The translations under genes were made by a program, and so were the position numbers. The notes under the pieces were generated by a model. The model had not been told where the DNA came from, did not search any database, and saw nothing but the letters and a program-made list of their open reading frames with translations. A DNA stretch of 64,000 nucleotides from Nocardia cyriacigeorgica (lineage in GTDB: Bacteria > Actinomycetota > Actinomycetes > Mycobacteriales > Mycobacteriaceae): positions 186,001 through 250,000 of the forward strand of contig NZ_VBUT01000007.1 of the NCBI RefSeq assembly GCF_005863245.1, read 5' to 3'. Of the stretch, positions 16,507 through 23,106 are shown one piece after another; position 1 is the first letter of the stretch; every line of letters starts with the position of its first letter.

Positions 16507-17985
16507 ATGAACAGTCTGCTGTCCGCAGACGGTGCTCCCCTGCTGATCGGCGGAAAGCTGATCGACAAGGGCGGCGCCGGCGTCTTCAGCACCGTGAACC
16601 CGGCCACCGAGGAGGAACTCGGGCACGCCGCCGATGCCGACGCCGCCGATATGGACGCCGCCATCGCCGCCGCCCGCACGGCCTTCGACACCACCGACTG
16701 GTCCCGCGACCACGCCTTCCGCGCGCACTGCCTCACTCAGCTGCGCACCGCGCTCCAGGACAATGTCGAGCAGCTGCGCGAGATCACCGTCGCCGAGGCG
16801 GGCGCGCCCATCATGTTCACCCGCGGACCGCAGCTGGAAGGCCCGATCGCCGACCTGGATTTCGCCGCGAAACTGGCCGAGACCTACAGCTGGGAAACCG
16901 ATCTCGGCGTCGCCGCGCCGATGGGCATCAGCACCCGCCGGGTGCTGCGACGGGAGGCGACCGGCGTGGTCGGCGCCATCACCCCGTGGAACTTCCCTCA
17001 CCAGATCAATTTCGCCAAGCTCGGCCCGGCGCTCGCGGCAGGCAATACCGTCGTGCTCAAACCCGCGCCGGACACCCCGTGGTGCGCGGCGGCGGTCGGC
17101 CGGATCATCGCCGAGCACACCGATATCCCGGCGGGCGTGGTGAACATCGTGACCTCCGGTGATCACAGTCTGGGCGCACAGCTGAGCTCCGACCCGCGCG
17201 TGGACATGGTGAGCTTCACCGGCTCCACCGCCACCGGCCGCGCGGTGATGACGGCGGCCGCGGCCACCATCAAGAAGACCTTCCTCGAGCTCGGCGGCAA
17301 ATCGGCGGCCATCGTGCTCGACGACGCCGATATCGGCGCGGCCGTCGGCGTCACCGCGTTCTCGGTGTGTGTGCACGCCGGGCAGGGCTGCGCGCTGACC
17401 ACCCGGCTGCTGGTCCCCCGCGCCGCCTACGACCAGGCCGTGCAGATCGCCGCGACCACCATGGGCGGTATCGTCCCGGGCGATCCGTCGGCCCCGGGCA
17501 CGGTCTGCGGGCCGCTCATCTCGGCCCGCCAGCGCGACCGGGTGGAACGCTATCTGGCGATCGCCCGCGACGAGGGCGGGCGCATCGTGACCGGCGGTGG
17601 ACGCCCGGCCGGACGCGACCGCGGCTACTTCATCGAACCGACGCTCATCGCCGACGTCGCCCCCGACTCCACCATCGCCACCGAGGAGATCTTCGGCCCG
17701 GTGCTCGTGGTGATTCCCTACGACGGCGACGACGACGCCATCCGCCTGGCCAACGACTCCCCCTACGGCCTGTCCGGCGCGGTGTGGGGCACCGATCCGG
17801 AGCGCATCCGCCGCGTCACCGACGGCGTGCGCACCGGAACCCTCGGCGTCAACGGCGGCATCTGGTACTCCGCCGACGCACCGTTCGGCGGCTACAAGCA
17901 GTCCGGCATCGGACGCGAAATGGGCGTGGCCGGGTTCGAGGAATACCTGGAAACCAAGCTCGTCGCCACCGCCGAACCCAGCTGA
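16507..17985 (+). CDS. Aldehyde dehydrogenase (AldA/Rv0768-type)
   Basis: An NAD(P)-dependent aldehyde dehydrogenase of 492 residues. It shows the cofactor segment ITPWNFPHQIN, the TGSTATGRAV loop, the general-base glutamate in LELGGKSAAIVLDDAD, the catalytic cysteine in HAGQGCALTTR, and EEIFGPVLVVIPYDG. It probably oxidises an aldehyde formed by P450 and dehydrogenase action. First gene of a five-ORF plus-strand operon, divergent from CYP123 as in M. tuberculosis (Rv0768 next to Rv0767c/Rv0766c). The ATG is at 16507; in-frame upstream ATGs precede the promoter and are unlikely. Confidence 0.93.
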   Translation: MNSLLSADGAPLLIGGKLIDKGGAGVFSTVNPATEEELGHAADADAADMDAAIAAARTAFDTTDWSRDHAFRAHCLTQLRTALQDNVEQLREITVAEAGAPIMFTRGPQLEGPIADLDFAAKLAETYSWETDLGVAAPMGISTRRVLRREATGVVGAITPWNFPHQINFAKLGPALAAGNTVVLKPAPDTPWCAAAVGRIIAEHTDIPAGVVNIVTSGDHSLGAQLSSDPRVDMVSFTGSTATGRAVMTAAAATIKKTFLELGGKSAAIVLDDADIGAAVGVTAFSVCVHAGQGCALTTRLLVPRAAYDQAVQIAATTMGGIVPGDPSAPGTVCGPLISARQRDRVERYLAIARDEGGRIVTGGGRPAGRDRGYFIEPTLIADVAPDSTIATEEIFGPVLVVIPYDGDDDAIRLANDSPYGLSGAVWGTDPERIRRVTDGVRTGTLGVNGGIWYSADAPFGGYKQSGIGREMGVAGFEEYLETKLVATAEPS

Positions 17986-18017
17986 CCGCCCCCATCACTT
18001 CATCAGGAGCTCACATC

Positions 18018-18770
18018 ATGGTCCGTTTCACCGGAAAGTCGGCCATCGTCACCGGAGCCGCGCGCGGCATCGGCGCCGCGTACGCCCAAGCCTTGGCCGC
18101 CGAGGGCGCCAATGTCGTGGTCGCCGACCGCAATACCGAACTCGGCACGGCGGTCGCGGAGAAGATCGTGGCCGACGGCGGCTCGGCCGTCTTCGCCGAG
18201 GTCGACGTCTCCGACCCCGAATCCGCCACGGCGCTGGCCGATTTCACGGTCAAGGAGTTCGGCGGCATCGACCACCTGGTCAACAATGCCGCCATCTACG
18301 GCGATATGAAGCTGGACCTGCTGCTCACCGTGCCGTGGGACTACTACCAGCGGTTCATGAACGTCAACCTCAACGGCGCGCTGATCATGACGCGTGCGGT
18401 CTGGCAGCACATGGCCGCCCGCGGGGGCGGGTCGATCGTCAACCAGTCCTCCACCGCGGCCTGGGTGTACTCGGGGTTCTACGGGCTGGCCAAGGTGGGT
18501 ATCAACGGCCTGACCCAGCAGCTGGCCTTCGAGCTCGGCGGTTCGAAGATCCGGATCAATGCCATCGCACCCGGACCTATTGATACCGAAGCCACCAAAA
18601 CGGTGACGCCGGGTGTCATCGTCGAGGACATGATCAAGCGGCTGCCGCTCAAGCGGATGGGCACCCCGGAGGATCTGGTCGGCGCCTGCCTGTATCTGCT
18701 GTCGGACGAGGCGAGCTGGGTCACCGGGCAGATCTTCAATGTCGATGGCGGGCAGGTGTTCCGGTCGTGA
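18018..18770 (+). CDS. Short-chain dehydrogenase/reductase (Rv0769-type)
   Basis: A classical SDR of 250 residues: TGAARGIG Rossmann motif, NNAAIYG, NQSSTAAW with the catalytic serine, YGLAKVG, and PGPIDTEATKT; it ends with the common NVDGGQVFRS. It most likely oxidises a hydroxylated intermediate of the P450 pathway. CAGGAG lies ahead of the ATG, 32 bases after the aldehyde dehydrogenase stop, so it is in the same operon. Its stop overlaps the next start (GTGA). Confidence 0.93.
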   Translation: MVRFTGKSAIVTGAARGIGAAYAQALAAEGANVVVADRNTELGTAVAEKIVADGGSAVFAEVDVSDPESATALADFTVKEFGGIDHLVNNAAIYGDMKLDLLLTVPWDYYQRFMNVNLNGALIMTRAVWQHMAARGGGSIVNQSSTAAWVYSGFYGLAKVGINGLTQQLAFELGGSKIRINAIAPGPIDTEATKTVTPGVIVEDMIKRLPLKRMGTPEDLVGACLYLLSDEASWVTGQIFNVDGGQVFRS

Positions 18771-19654
18771 GCACGTCTGCGGACGGCGCCAGGATCGGCT
18801 TCATCGGCCTGGGGAACATGGGCGCCCCGATGGCGAAGCGGCTGCTGGAATGGCCGGGCGGGCTCACCGTCTGCGATACGCGGGCCGAGGCGGTGGCGCC
18901 GTTCACCGACGCCGGCGCCGAGTCCGCGTCCTCGGCCGCCGAACTCGCCGCCAAATGCGCGGTGATCTCGGTGGTCGTGGTCGATGACGCGCAGGTCCGT
19001 CAGGTCGTGGGTGAGCTGCTGGAGACCGCGGCGCCCGGCACCGTCGTCGCGGTGCACTCCACGATCAGCGATTCCACGGCGGTCGAACTGGCCGCCCGAT
19101 GCGCCGAGCACGGGGTGGAACTGGTCGACGCGCCCGTCAGCGGTGGGGCGGTCGGCGCCAACCGGGGTGCGCTGGCGGTGATGGTCGGCGGCAGCGAGAC
19201 GGCCTTCGCCCGGGTGCGCGAACCGTTCGGCTGTTTCGGCGACCTCGTCGTGCACGCCGGGCCGGTGGGTGCCGGAACTCGAATGAAGCTGGCCCGCAAC
19301 CTGGTTCATTTCGTCGCCTTCACCGCGGCCACCGAGGCGCAGCGGCTGGCCGAGGGAGCGGGTCTGGACATCACCACCCTGGGCAAGGTGGTCCGCCATT
19401 CCGACGCGGTGACCGGCGGGCCCGGTGCCATCATGCTCCGCGAGCGCACCGGACCGATCGCCGAGGGCGATTTCTGGCTGCCGATCATGGCCCACGTGCG
19501 CGACCTCGGCGACAAGGATCTGGCCTTGGCGCTGGATCTGGGCAAGCGGCTCGGCATCGACCTACCGCTGGCCGCCCTGGCTCGCGAGCACCTCGGGCCC
19601 GGTCTCGGTGTCCCGCAGGCGCCCGGCCGGCCGACCGAGACGGAGAGCCGATGA
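18767..19654 (+). CDS. NAD(P)-dependent beta-hydroxyacid dehydrogenase family (Rv0770-type)
   Basis: A 295-residue member of the 3-hydroxyisobutyrate/6-phosphogluconate dehydrogenase family. The N-terminal Rossmann fold shows IGFIGLGNMGAPMAKRL, the substrate segment is VDAPVSGGAVGANRGALAVMVGG, and the catalytic lysine region is RMKLARNLVHF. Such enzymes oxidise beta-hydroxy acids to semialdehydes; the actual substrate here is unknown. GTG 18767 overlaps the SDR stop, and the ATGA at its end overlaps the next small ORF. Same gene order as Rv0769-Rv0770. Confidence 0.92.
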   Translation: MSTSADGARIGFIGLGNMGAPMAKRLLEWPGGLTVCDTRAEAVAPFTDAGAESASSAAELAAKCAVISVVVVDDAQVRQVVGELLETAAPGTVVAVHSTISDSTAVELAARCAEHGVELVDAPVSGGAVGANRGALAVMVGGSETAFARVREPFGCFGDLVVHAGPVGAGTRMKLARNLVHFVAFTAATEAQRLAEGAGLDITTLGKVVRHSDAVTGGPGAIMLRERTGPIAEGDFWLPIMAHVRDLGDKDLALALDLGKRLGIDLPLAALAREHLGPGLGVPQAPGRPTETESR

Positions 19655-19725
19655 CCTCGACATCAACCCACGCGCCGGCGCCATCGCACGCTCCGGCTCC
19701 CACGACCATGGAGATGCGCGCATGA
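19651..19725 (+). CDS. 24-codon coupling ORF
   Basis: ATG 19651 overlaps the stop of the dehydrogenase gene (ATGA) and its own stop overlaps the ATG of the next gene (ATGA, 19722-19725). The encoded peptide is Ala/Pro/Thr/His rich (THAPAPSHAPAPTTMEMRA at its end) and is unlikely to fold. It may exist only to carry ribosomes between the two genes, or may be a remnant N-terminus. Confidence 0.4.
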   Translation: MTSTSTHAPAPSHAPAPTTMEMRA

Positions 19726-20156
19726 GCGAGCCCACCGCCAACGGCACCGAACCCACCGTGCGTGAACGCGGCCTGGCGAAGATGGAGGAGGTGTACGGCA
19801 CCCCGTTCCAGGACTATCCCAGCGACCATTTCGCGATGACCGCCGACCACCTGTTCGCCAATGTCTGGTCCCGGCCGGGCCTGAGCATCCGCGACCGCAG
19901 GCTGGTGCTGCTCGGCGCGCTCACCGCGCAGGGACTGATGGACACCGCGGCCATCCAGATCGGCGCGGCCCTGCGCAACGGTGAACTCACCGAGGAGGAA
20001 CTGCACGAGATCGCGCTGTTCCTGTGCCACTACATCGGCTGGCCGACCGGCAGCAAGCTCGACATCTCGATCACCACGATCGTCGGGCAGCAGAAGAAGG
20101 CGGCGCGGGAGAAGCAGAAGCAGCAGGAGTCGTCCGCCGAACCGCCGAAGCCATGA
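19722..20156 (+). CDS. Carboxymuconolactone decarboxylase family protein (Rv0771-type)
   Basis: A 144-residue protein of the CMD/AhpD-like fold. The core shows SIRDRRLVLLGAL, TAQGLMDTAAIQIGAALRNGELTEEEL and IALFLCHYIGWP; the CxxC of AhpD peroxidases is absent (one Cys-His pair, LCHY). It is followed by a charged Lys/Gln tail. It matches Rv0771 in the mycobacterial cluster, whose reaction is not known to me. Last gene of the aldehyde dehydrogenase operon. A 264-bp non-coding gap follows, with the 12-bp palindrome CCACGATCGTGG but no clear gene. Confidence 0.88.
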   Translation: MSEPTANGTEPTVRERGLAKMEEVYGTPFQDYPSDHFAMTADHLFANVWSRPGLSIRDRRLVLLGALTAQGLMDTAAIQIGAALRNGELTEEELHEIALFLCHYIGWPTGSKLDISITTIVGQQKKAAREKQKQQESSAEPPKP

Positions 20157-20420
20157 GACAGCCGGGCCGCGAGATCGCGCCACACAGTGGGACAACACCT
20201 GGACACTCGGCGGCGCGGGGCACACGATGGCTCGAATCGGCACGCTCACGACCACGATCGTGGGGTCCAGGCCATAGACGTCGACGCATCCACGCCGCGG
20301 CACCGGGCGTCGACTCGGCGCCGACATCACCCACGGCGGCAGGTGCGGCCGGGGCGAGCCGGGCACTCGGTGCGCACCCGTGCGGCCCGCGCGGACACAG
20401 ATTTGTGAGGAGTACACAGC

Positions 20421-21893
20421 ATGGCTGAATCGACACCGACCACCGTTCGCCCGCTGCCGGTGACGGAGGTGGCGAGCTGGGATCACACGGCCGACGTCGT
20501 CGTCGCCGGGTACGGCATCGCCGGGGTCTGCGCCGCCATCGAGGCCGCGCGCGCAGGCGCGAGTGTGCTGATCCTGGAACGCACCGGCGGCTGGGGCGGT
20601 GCGGCCGCGCTGGCCGGCGGATTCATCTACCTCGGCGGCGGCACCCCGTTGCAGCGGGCGCTCGGCTTCGACGACACCCCGGAGAACATGGCGAAATTCC
20701 TGCTCGCCGCGCTCGGACCGGGCGCGGATCGGGACAAGATCGTCGACTACTGCGAGGGCAGCGTCGAACACTACGAGTGGCTGGTGGCCAACGGGGTGCC
20801 GTTCCGTGAGGCGTTCTGGGCCGAACCCGGCTGGGAGCCGCCGCACGACGAGGGTCTGATGTACACCGGCGGCGAGAACGCGGCGCCGTTCAACACCATC
20901 GCCGAACCCGCTCCGCGCGGTCACGTTCCACAGATGGCCGATAAACGCACCGGGGAGAAGGGCGGCGGCTACATGCTCATGAAGCCGCTGGCCGAGACCG
21001 CCGAAAAGCTCGGCGTCGGCGTCGAATACGACATCCGGATCCAGCGTCTGGTGGTCGACGGCGAGCGGGTGGTCGGCGTGATCGCCAAACGCTACGGCAA
21101 GCAGGTCGCCATCCGCGCCGACCGCGGTGTGGTGCTTGCCACCGGTAGTTTCGCCTACCAGCAGCAGATGATCGAGGGGTACGCACCGCGGTTGATCGGG
21201 CGGCCCGCCGCCGCCATCGAGGAACACGACGGCATCGGCATCCGGGTGGCCCAGGCCCTCGGCGCCGAGCTGGCCCATATGGACGCCACCGAGGTCGCGT
21301 TCTTCGGTGATCCGCAGCTGCTCGCGCGCGGCATCCTCGTCAACGGGCGCGGTCAGCGCTATATCGCCGAGGACACCTATCCCGGCCGGATCGGCCAGGC
21401 CACCCTGATCCAGCAGGACAATCAGGCCTATCTGATCATCGGCGAGGCCGCCTACGAAAAGGCCCTGACCACCGAGACTTCCACGCCGTTCTTCCGTCAG
21501 CCACCCACCTGGGCCGCGGAAACGGTGGCCGAACTCGAAGCCGACATGGGACTGCCCGCGGGTGCGCTCACCTCGACGGTCGAGGTGTACAACCGGCACG
21601 CCGCCGAAGGCGCCGATCCGCTGCTCGGTAAGAAGCCGGAATGGCTGATGCCGATCGAGGGCCCGGTGGCAGGCTTCGATATGCGTGGGTTCACCGCGGG
21701 ATTCACCCTCGGCGGGCTGCGCACCGATCTGGACAGCCGGGTGCTGCACGTCGACGGCACACCCATCGCCGGACTGTACGCGGCCGGGCGCTGCACCTCC
21801 GGGATCTGCGCCGGCGGCTACGTCAGCGGGGCCTCGCTCGGCGACGGCAGCTTCTACGGACGCCGCGCGGGCATCGCCGCGGCCAAGAACTGA
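20421..21893 (+). CDS. FAD-dependent dehydrogenase, KstD/fumarate-reductase flavoprotein family
   Basis: A 490-residue FAD_binding_2 flavoprotein. The dinucleotide fold begins at DVVVAGYGIAGVCAAIEAARAG with the ILERTGGWGG segment, and the C-terminal FAD site is GLYAAGRCTSGICAGGYVSG. The family includes 3-ketosteroid dehydrogenases and fumarate reductases; KstD-like double-bond introduction on a steroid or acyl chain is plausible given the neighbours but is not proven. A GAGGAG site precedes ATG 20421. It lies between the aldehyde dehydrogenase operon and tetR; its own promoter was not identified. Confidence 0.88.
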   Translation: MAESTPTTVRPLPVTEVASWDHTADVVVAGYGIAGVCAAIEAARAGASVLILERTGGWGGAAALAGGFIYLGGGTPLQRALGFDDTPENMAKFLLAALGPGADRDKIVDYCEGSVEHYEWLVANGVPFREAFWAEPGWEPPHDEGLMYTGGENAAPFNTIAEPAPRGHVPQMADKRTGEKGGGYMLMKPLAETAEKLGVGVEYDIRIQRLVVDGERVVGVIAKRYGKQVAIRADRGVVLATGSFAYQQQMIEGYAPRLIGRPAAAIEEHDGIGIRVAQALGAELAHMDATEVAFFGDPQLLARGILVNGRGQRYIAEDTYPGRIGQATLIQQDNQAYLIIGEAAYEKALTTETSTPFFRQPPTWAAETVAELEADMGLPAGALTSTVEVYNRHAAEGADPLLGKKPEWLMPIEGPVAGFDMRGFTAGFTLGGLRTDLDSRVLHVDGTPIAGLYAAGRCTSGICAGGYVSGASLGDGSFYGRRAGIAAAKN

Positions 21894-21898
21894 GAATG

Positions 21899-21918
21899 TA
21901 GTATCCAGACACATGTCC
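21899..21918 (+). promoter_or_regulatory. tetR promoter and autoregulatory operator (site D)
   Basis: TAGTAT (21899-21904) is placed eight bases before the ATG at 21913, so the mRNA is probably leaderless. The shared element TATCCAGACACATGTCC (21902-21918) overlaps both the -10 box and the start codon. A repressor bound here would block its own transcription. No good -35 box is visible; the promoter lies at the very end of the FAD dehydrogenase gene. Confidence 0.75.
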
Positions 21919-22491
21919 GAAGGCGATTCCATCATCCTCGAGGCGACCCGGCGTCGCCTCACCGAGAAGCAGGCCGACACCGTCGACAAGCTGACCAAGG
22001 CGGCGGTGGAGGTACTCGCGCGCGAAGGATTCGCGGGGATGACCATCCGGATGGTCGCCGCGGCGGCCGGGGTCGGCACGGCCACCGCCTACACCTACTT
22101 CTCCTCCAAGGAACATCTGGTCGCCGAGATCTTCTGGCGGCGGCTGGCGGCCTCACCGTCGCCGGTCAGCGACGACCCCGACCCCAAGGTCCGGGTGGTC
22201 GCCGAACTGCGCAATATCGCCATGCTCGTCGCCGATGAGCAGCAGGTGTCGGGCGCGGTGACCAGCGCGCTACTCGGCCGCGACCCGGATGTGGCGCATC
22301 TGCGCGGCCGGATCGGCGGCGAGATCCGCAAACGGATCGTGCGCGCGCTCGGTCCCGACGCCGACGACGATGTCGTCGAATCGCTGGAACTGCTCTACGC
22401 GGGCGCGCTGGTGCGTGCGGGCATGGGATACGGCTCGTATTCTGAAATCGCCGACCGCATCGAGAAATCCGCGTTGCTCATCCTCGGCTGA
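21913..22491 (+). CDS. TetR-family repressor (Rv0767c-type), likely regulator of the P450 region
   Basis: A 192-residue TetR regulator. The N-terminal DNA-binding domain covers about residues 20-65: VLAREGFAGMTIRMVAAAAGVGTATAYTYFSSKEHLVAEI, with the recognition helix in GVGTATAYTYFSSK. The C-terminal half is the ligand-binding part. It corresponds to Rv0767c, which lies beside cyp123 in M. tuberculosis. The shared element near cyp51/mce, the CYP123 operon, the aldehyde dehydrogenase operon and its own start makes it the obvious candidate regulator of all of them (inference). It is probably co-transcribed with the deazaflavin oxidoreductase gene 37 bp downstream. Confidence 0.93.
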   Translation: MSEGDSIILEATRRRLTEKQADTVDKLTKAAVEVLAREGFAGMTIRMVAAAAGVGTATAYTYFSSKEHLVAEIFWRRLAASPSPVSDDPDPKVRVVAELRNIAMLVADEQQVSGAVTSALLGRDPDVAHLRGRIGGEIRKRIVRALGPDADDDVVESLELLYAGALVRAGMGYGSYSEIADRIEKSALLILG

Positions 22492-22528
22492 ACCTCACCG
22501 GACCGACCTCACCCGAACGGAAATCGCC

Positions 22529-23005
22529 GTGCCGACACAACGCCCACCCAGACTCGATTCGCCGCTGGTACCGAAGATCATCAAGCTCATGTCGCGCGCG
22601 CATGTGTGGGTGTACAAGCGCAGCGGCGGCCGGATCGGCGGGACCTGGCGAGTCGGGGCGGCCTTCCGCAAACCCGCGCCCAATCTGCTGCTCGAACATC
22701 GAGGACGCAAGTCCGGCAAGCTGTTCACCACACCGCTGGTGTACCTCGAAGACGGCGCGAATCTGGTGGTCGTCGCCTCGCAGGGCGGGCTGCCGAACAA
22801 CCCGCAGTGGTACCACAATCTGGTCGCCGACCCCGACGCCGCGGTGCAGATCGGCACCGAACGCCGGCTGGTGCGCGCGCACGTCGCCGACGACGCCGAA
22901 CGTGCCCGTTTGTGGCCGATGCTGGTCGACCTGTACGCCGATTTCGACAGCTACCAGTCCTGGACCGACCGAAAGATTCCGGTGGTCGTGCTCGAACCCC
23001 GGTAA
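22529..23005 (+). CDS. Deazaflavin (F420)-dependent nitroreductase family protein
   Basis: A 158-residue protein of the Ddn-like family, which uses coenzyme F420 (or binds related cofactors) to reduce quinones or enones. Family marks are LLLEHRGRKSGKLFTTPLVY, VVVASQGGLPNNPQWYHNL, and the VQIGTERRLVRA strand. GTG 22529 is the best start; no strong ribosome site precedes it. It follows tetR by 37 bp and may share its leaderless transcript. Confidence 0.9.
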   Translation: MPTQRPPRLDSPLVPKIIKLMSRAHVWVYKRSGGRIGGTWRVGAAFRKPAPNLLLEHRGRKSGKLFTTPLVYLEDGANLVVVASQGGLPNNPQWYHNLVADPDAAVQIGTERRLVRAHVADDAERARLWPMLVDLYADFDSYQSWTDRKIPVVVLEPR

Positions 23006-23106
23006 TCCGGCTGCCCTGGGCGAGAAATCCGACCGTAGTCGGATCTATCCGGCCCGTTCACCCGATAGCGTGGACTACGACGTCGACAGAAGGGGCGGGT
23101 TCATCG

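Noticed and set aside
20186..20205. GGACAACACCTGGACAC as a further TetR site
   Set aside because: The spacing and the core GACAC-RT-GTC are not kept, and no promoter lies beside it.
20157..20420. Possible small gene between the CMD-like and FAD dehydrogenase genes
   Set aside because: Frames here are short, lack ribosome sites and show no family; it is more likely a promoter region.
19485..22085. Long minus-strand open frame opposite the CMD-like, FAD dehydrogenase and tetR genes
   Set aside because: The plus-strand genes have recognisable domains, starts and coupling; the antisense frame has none.
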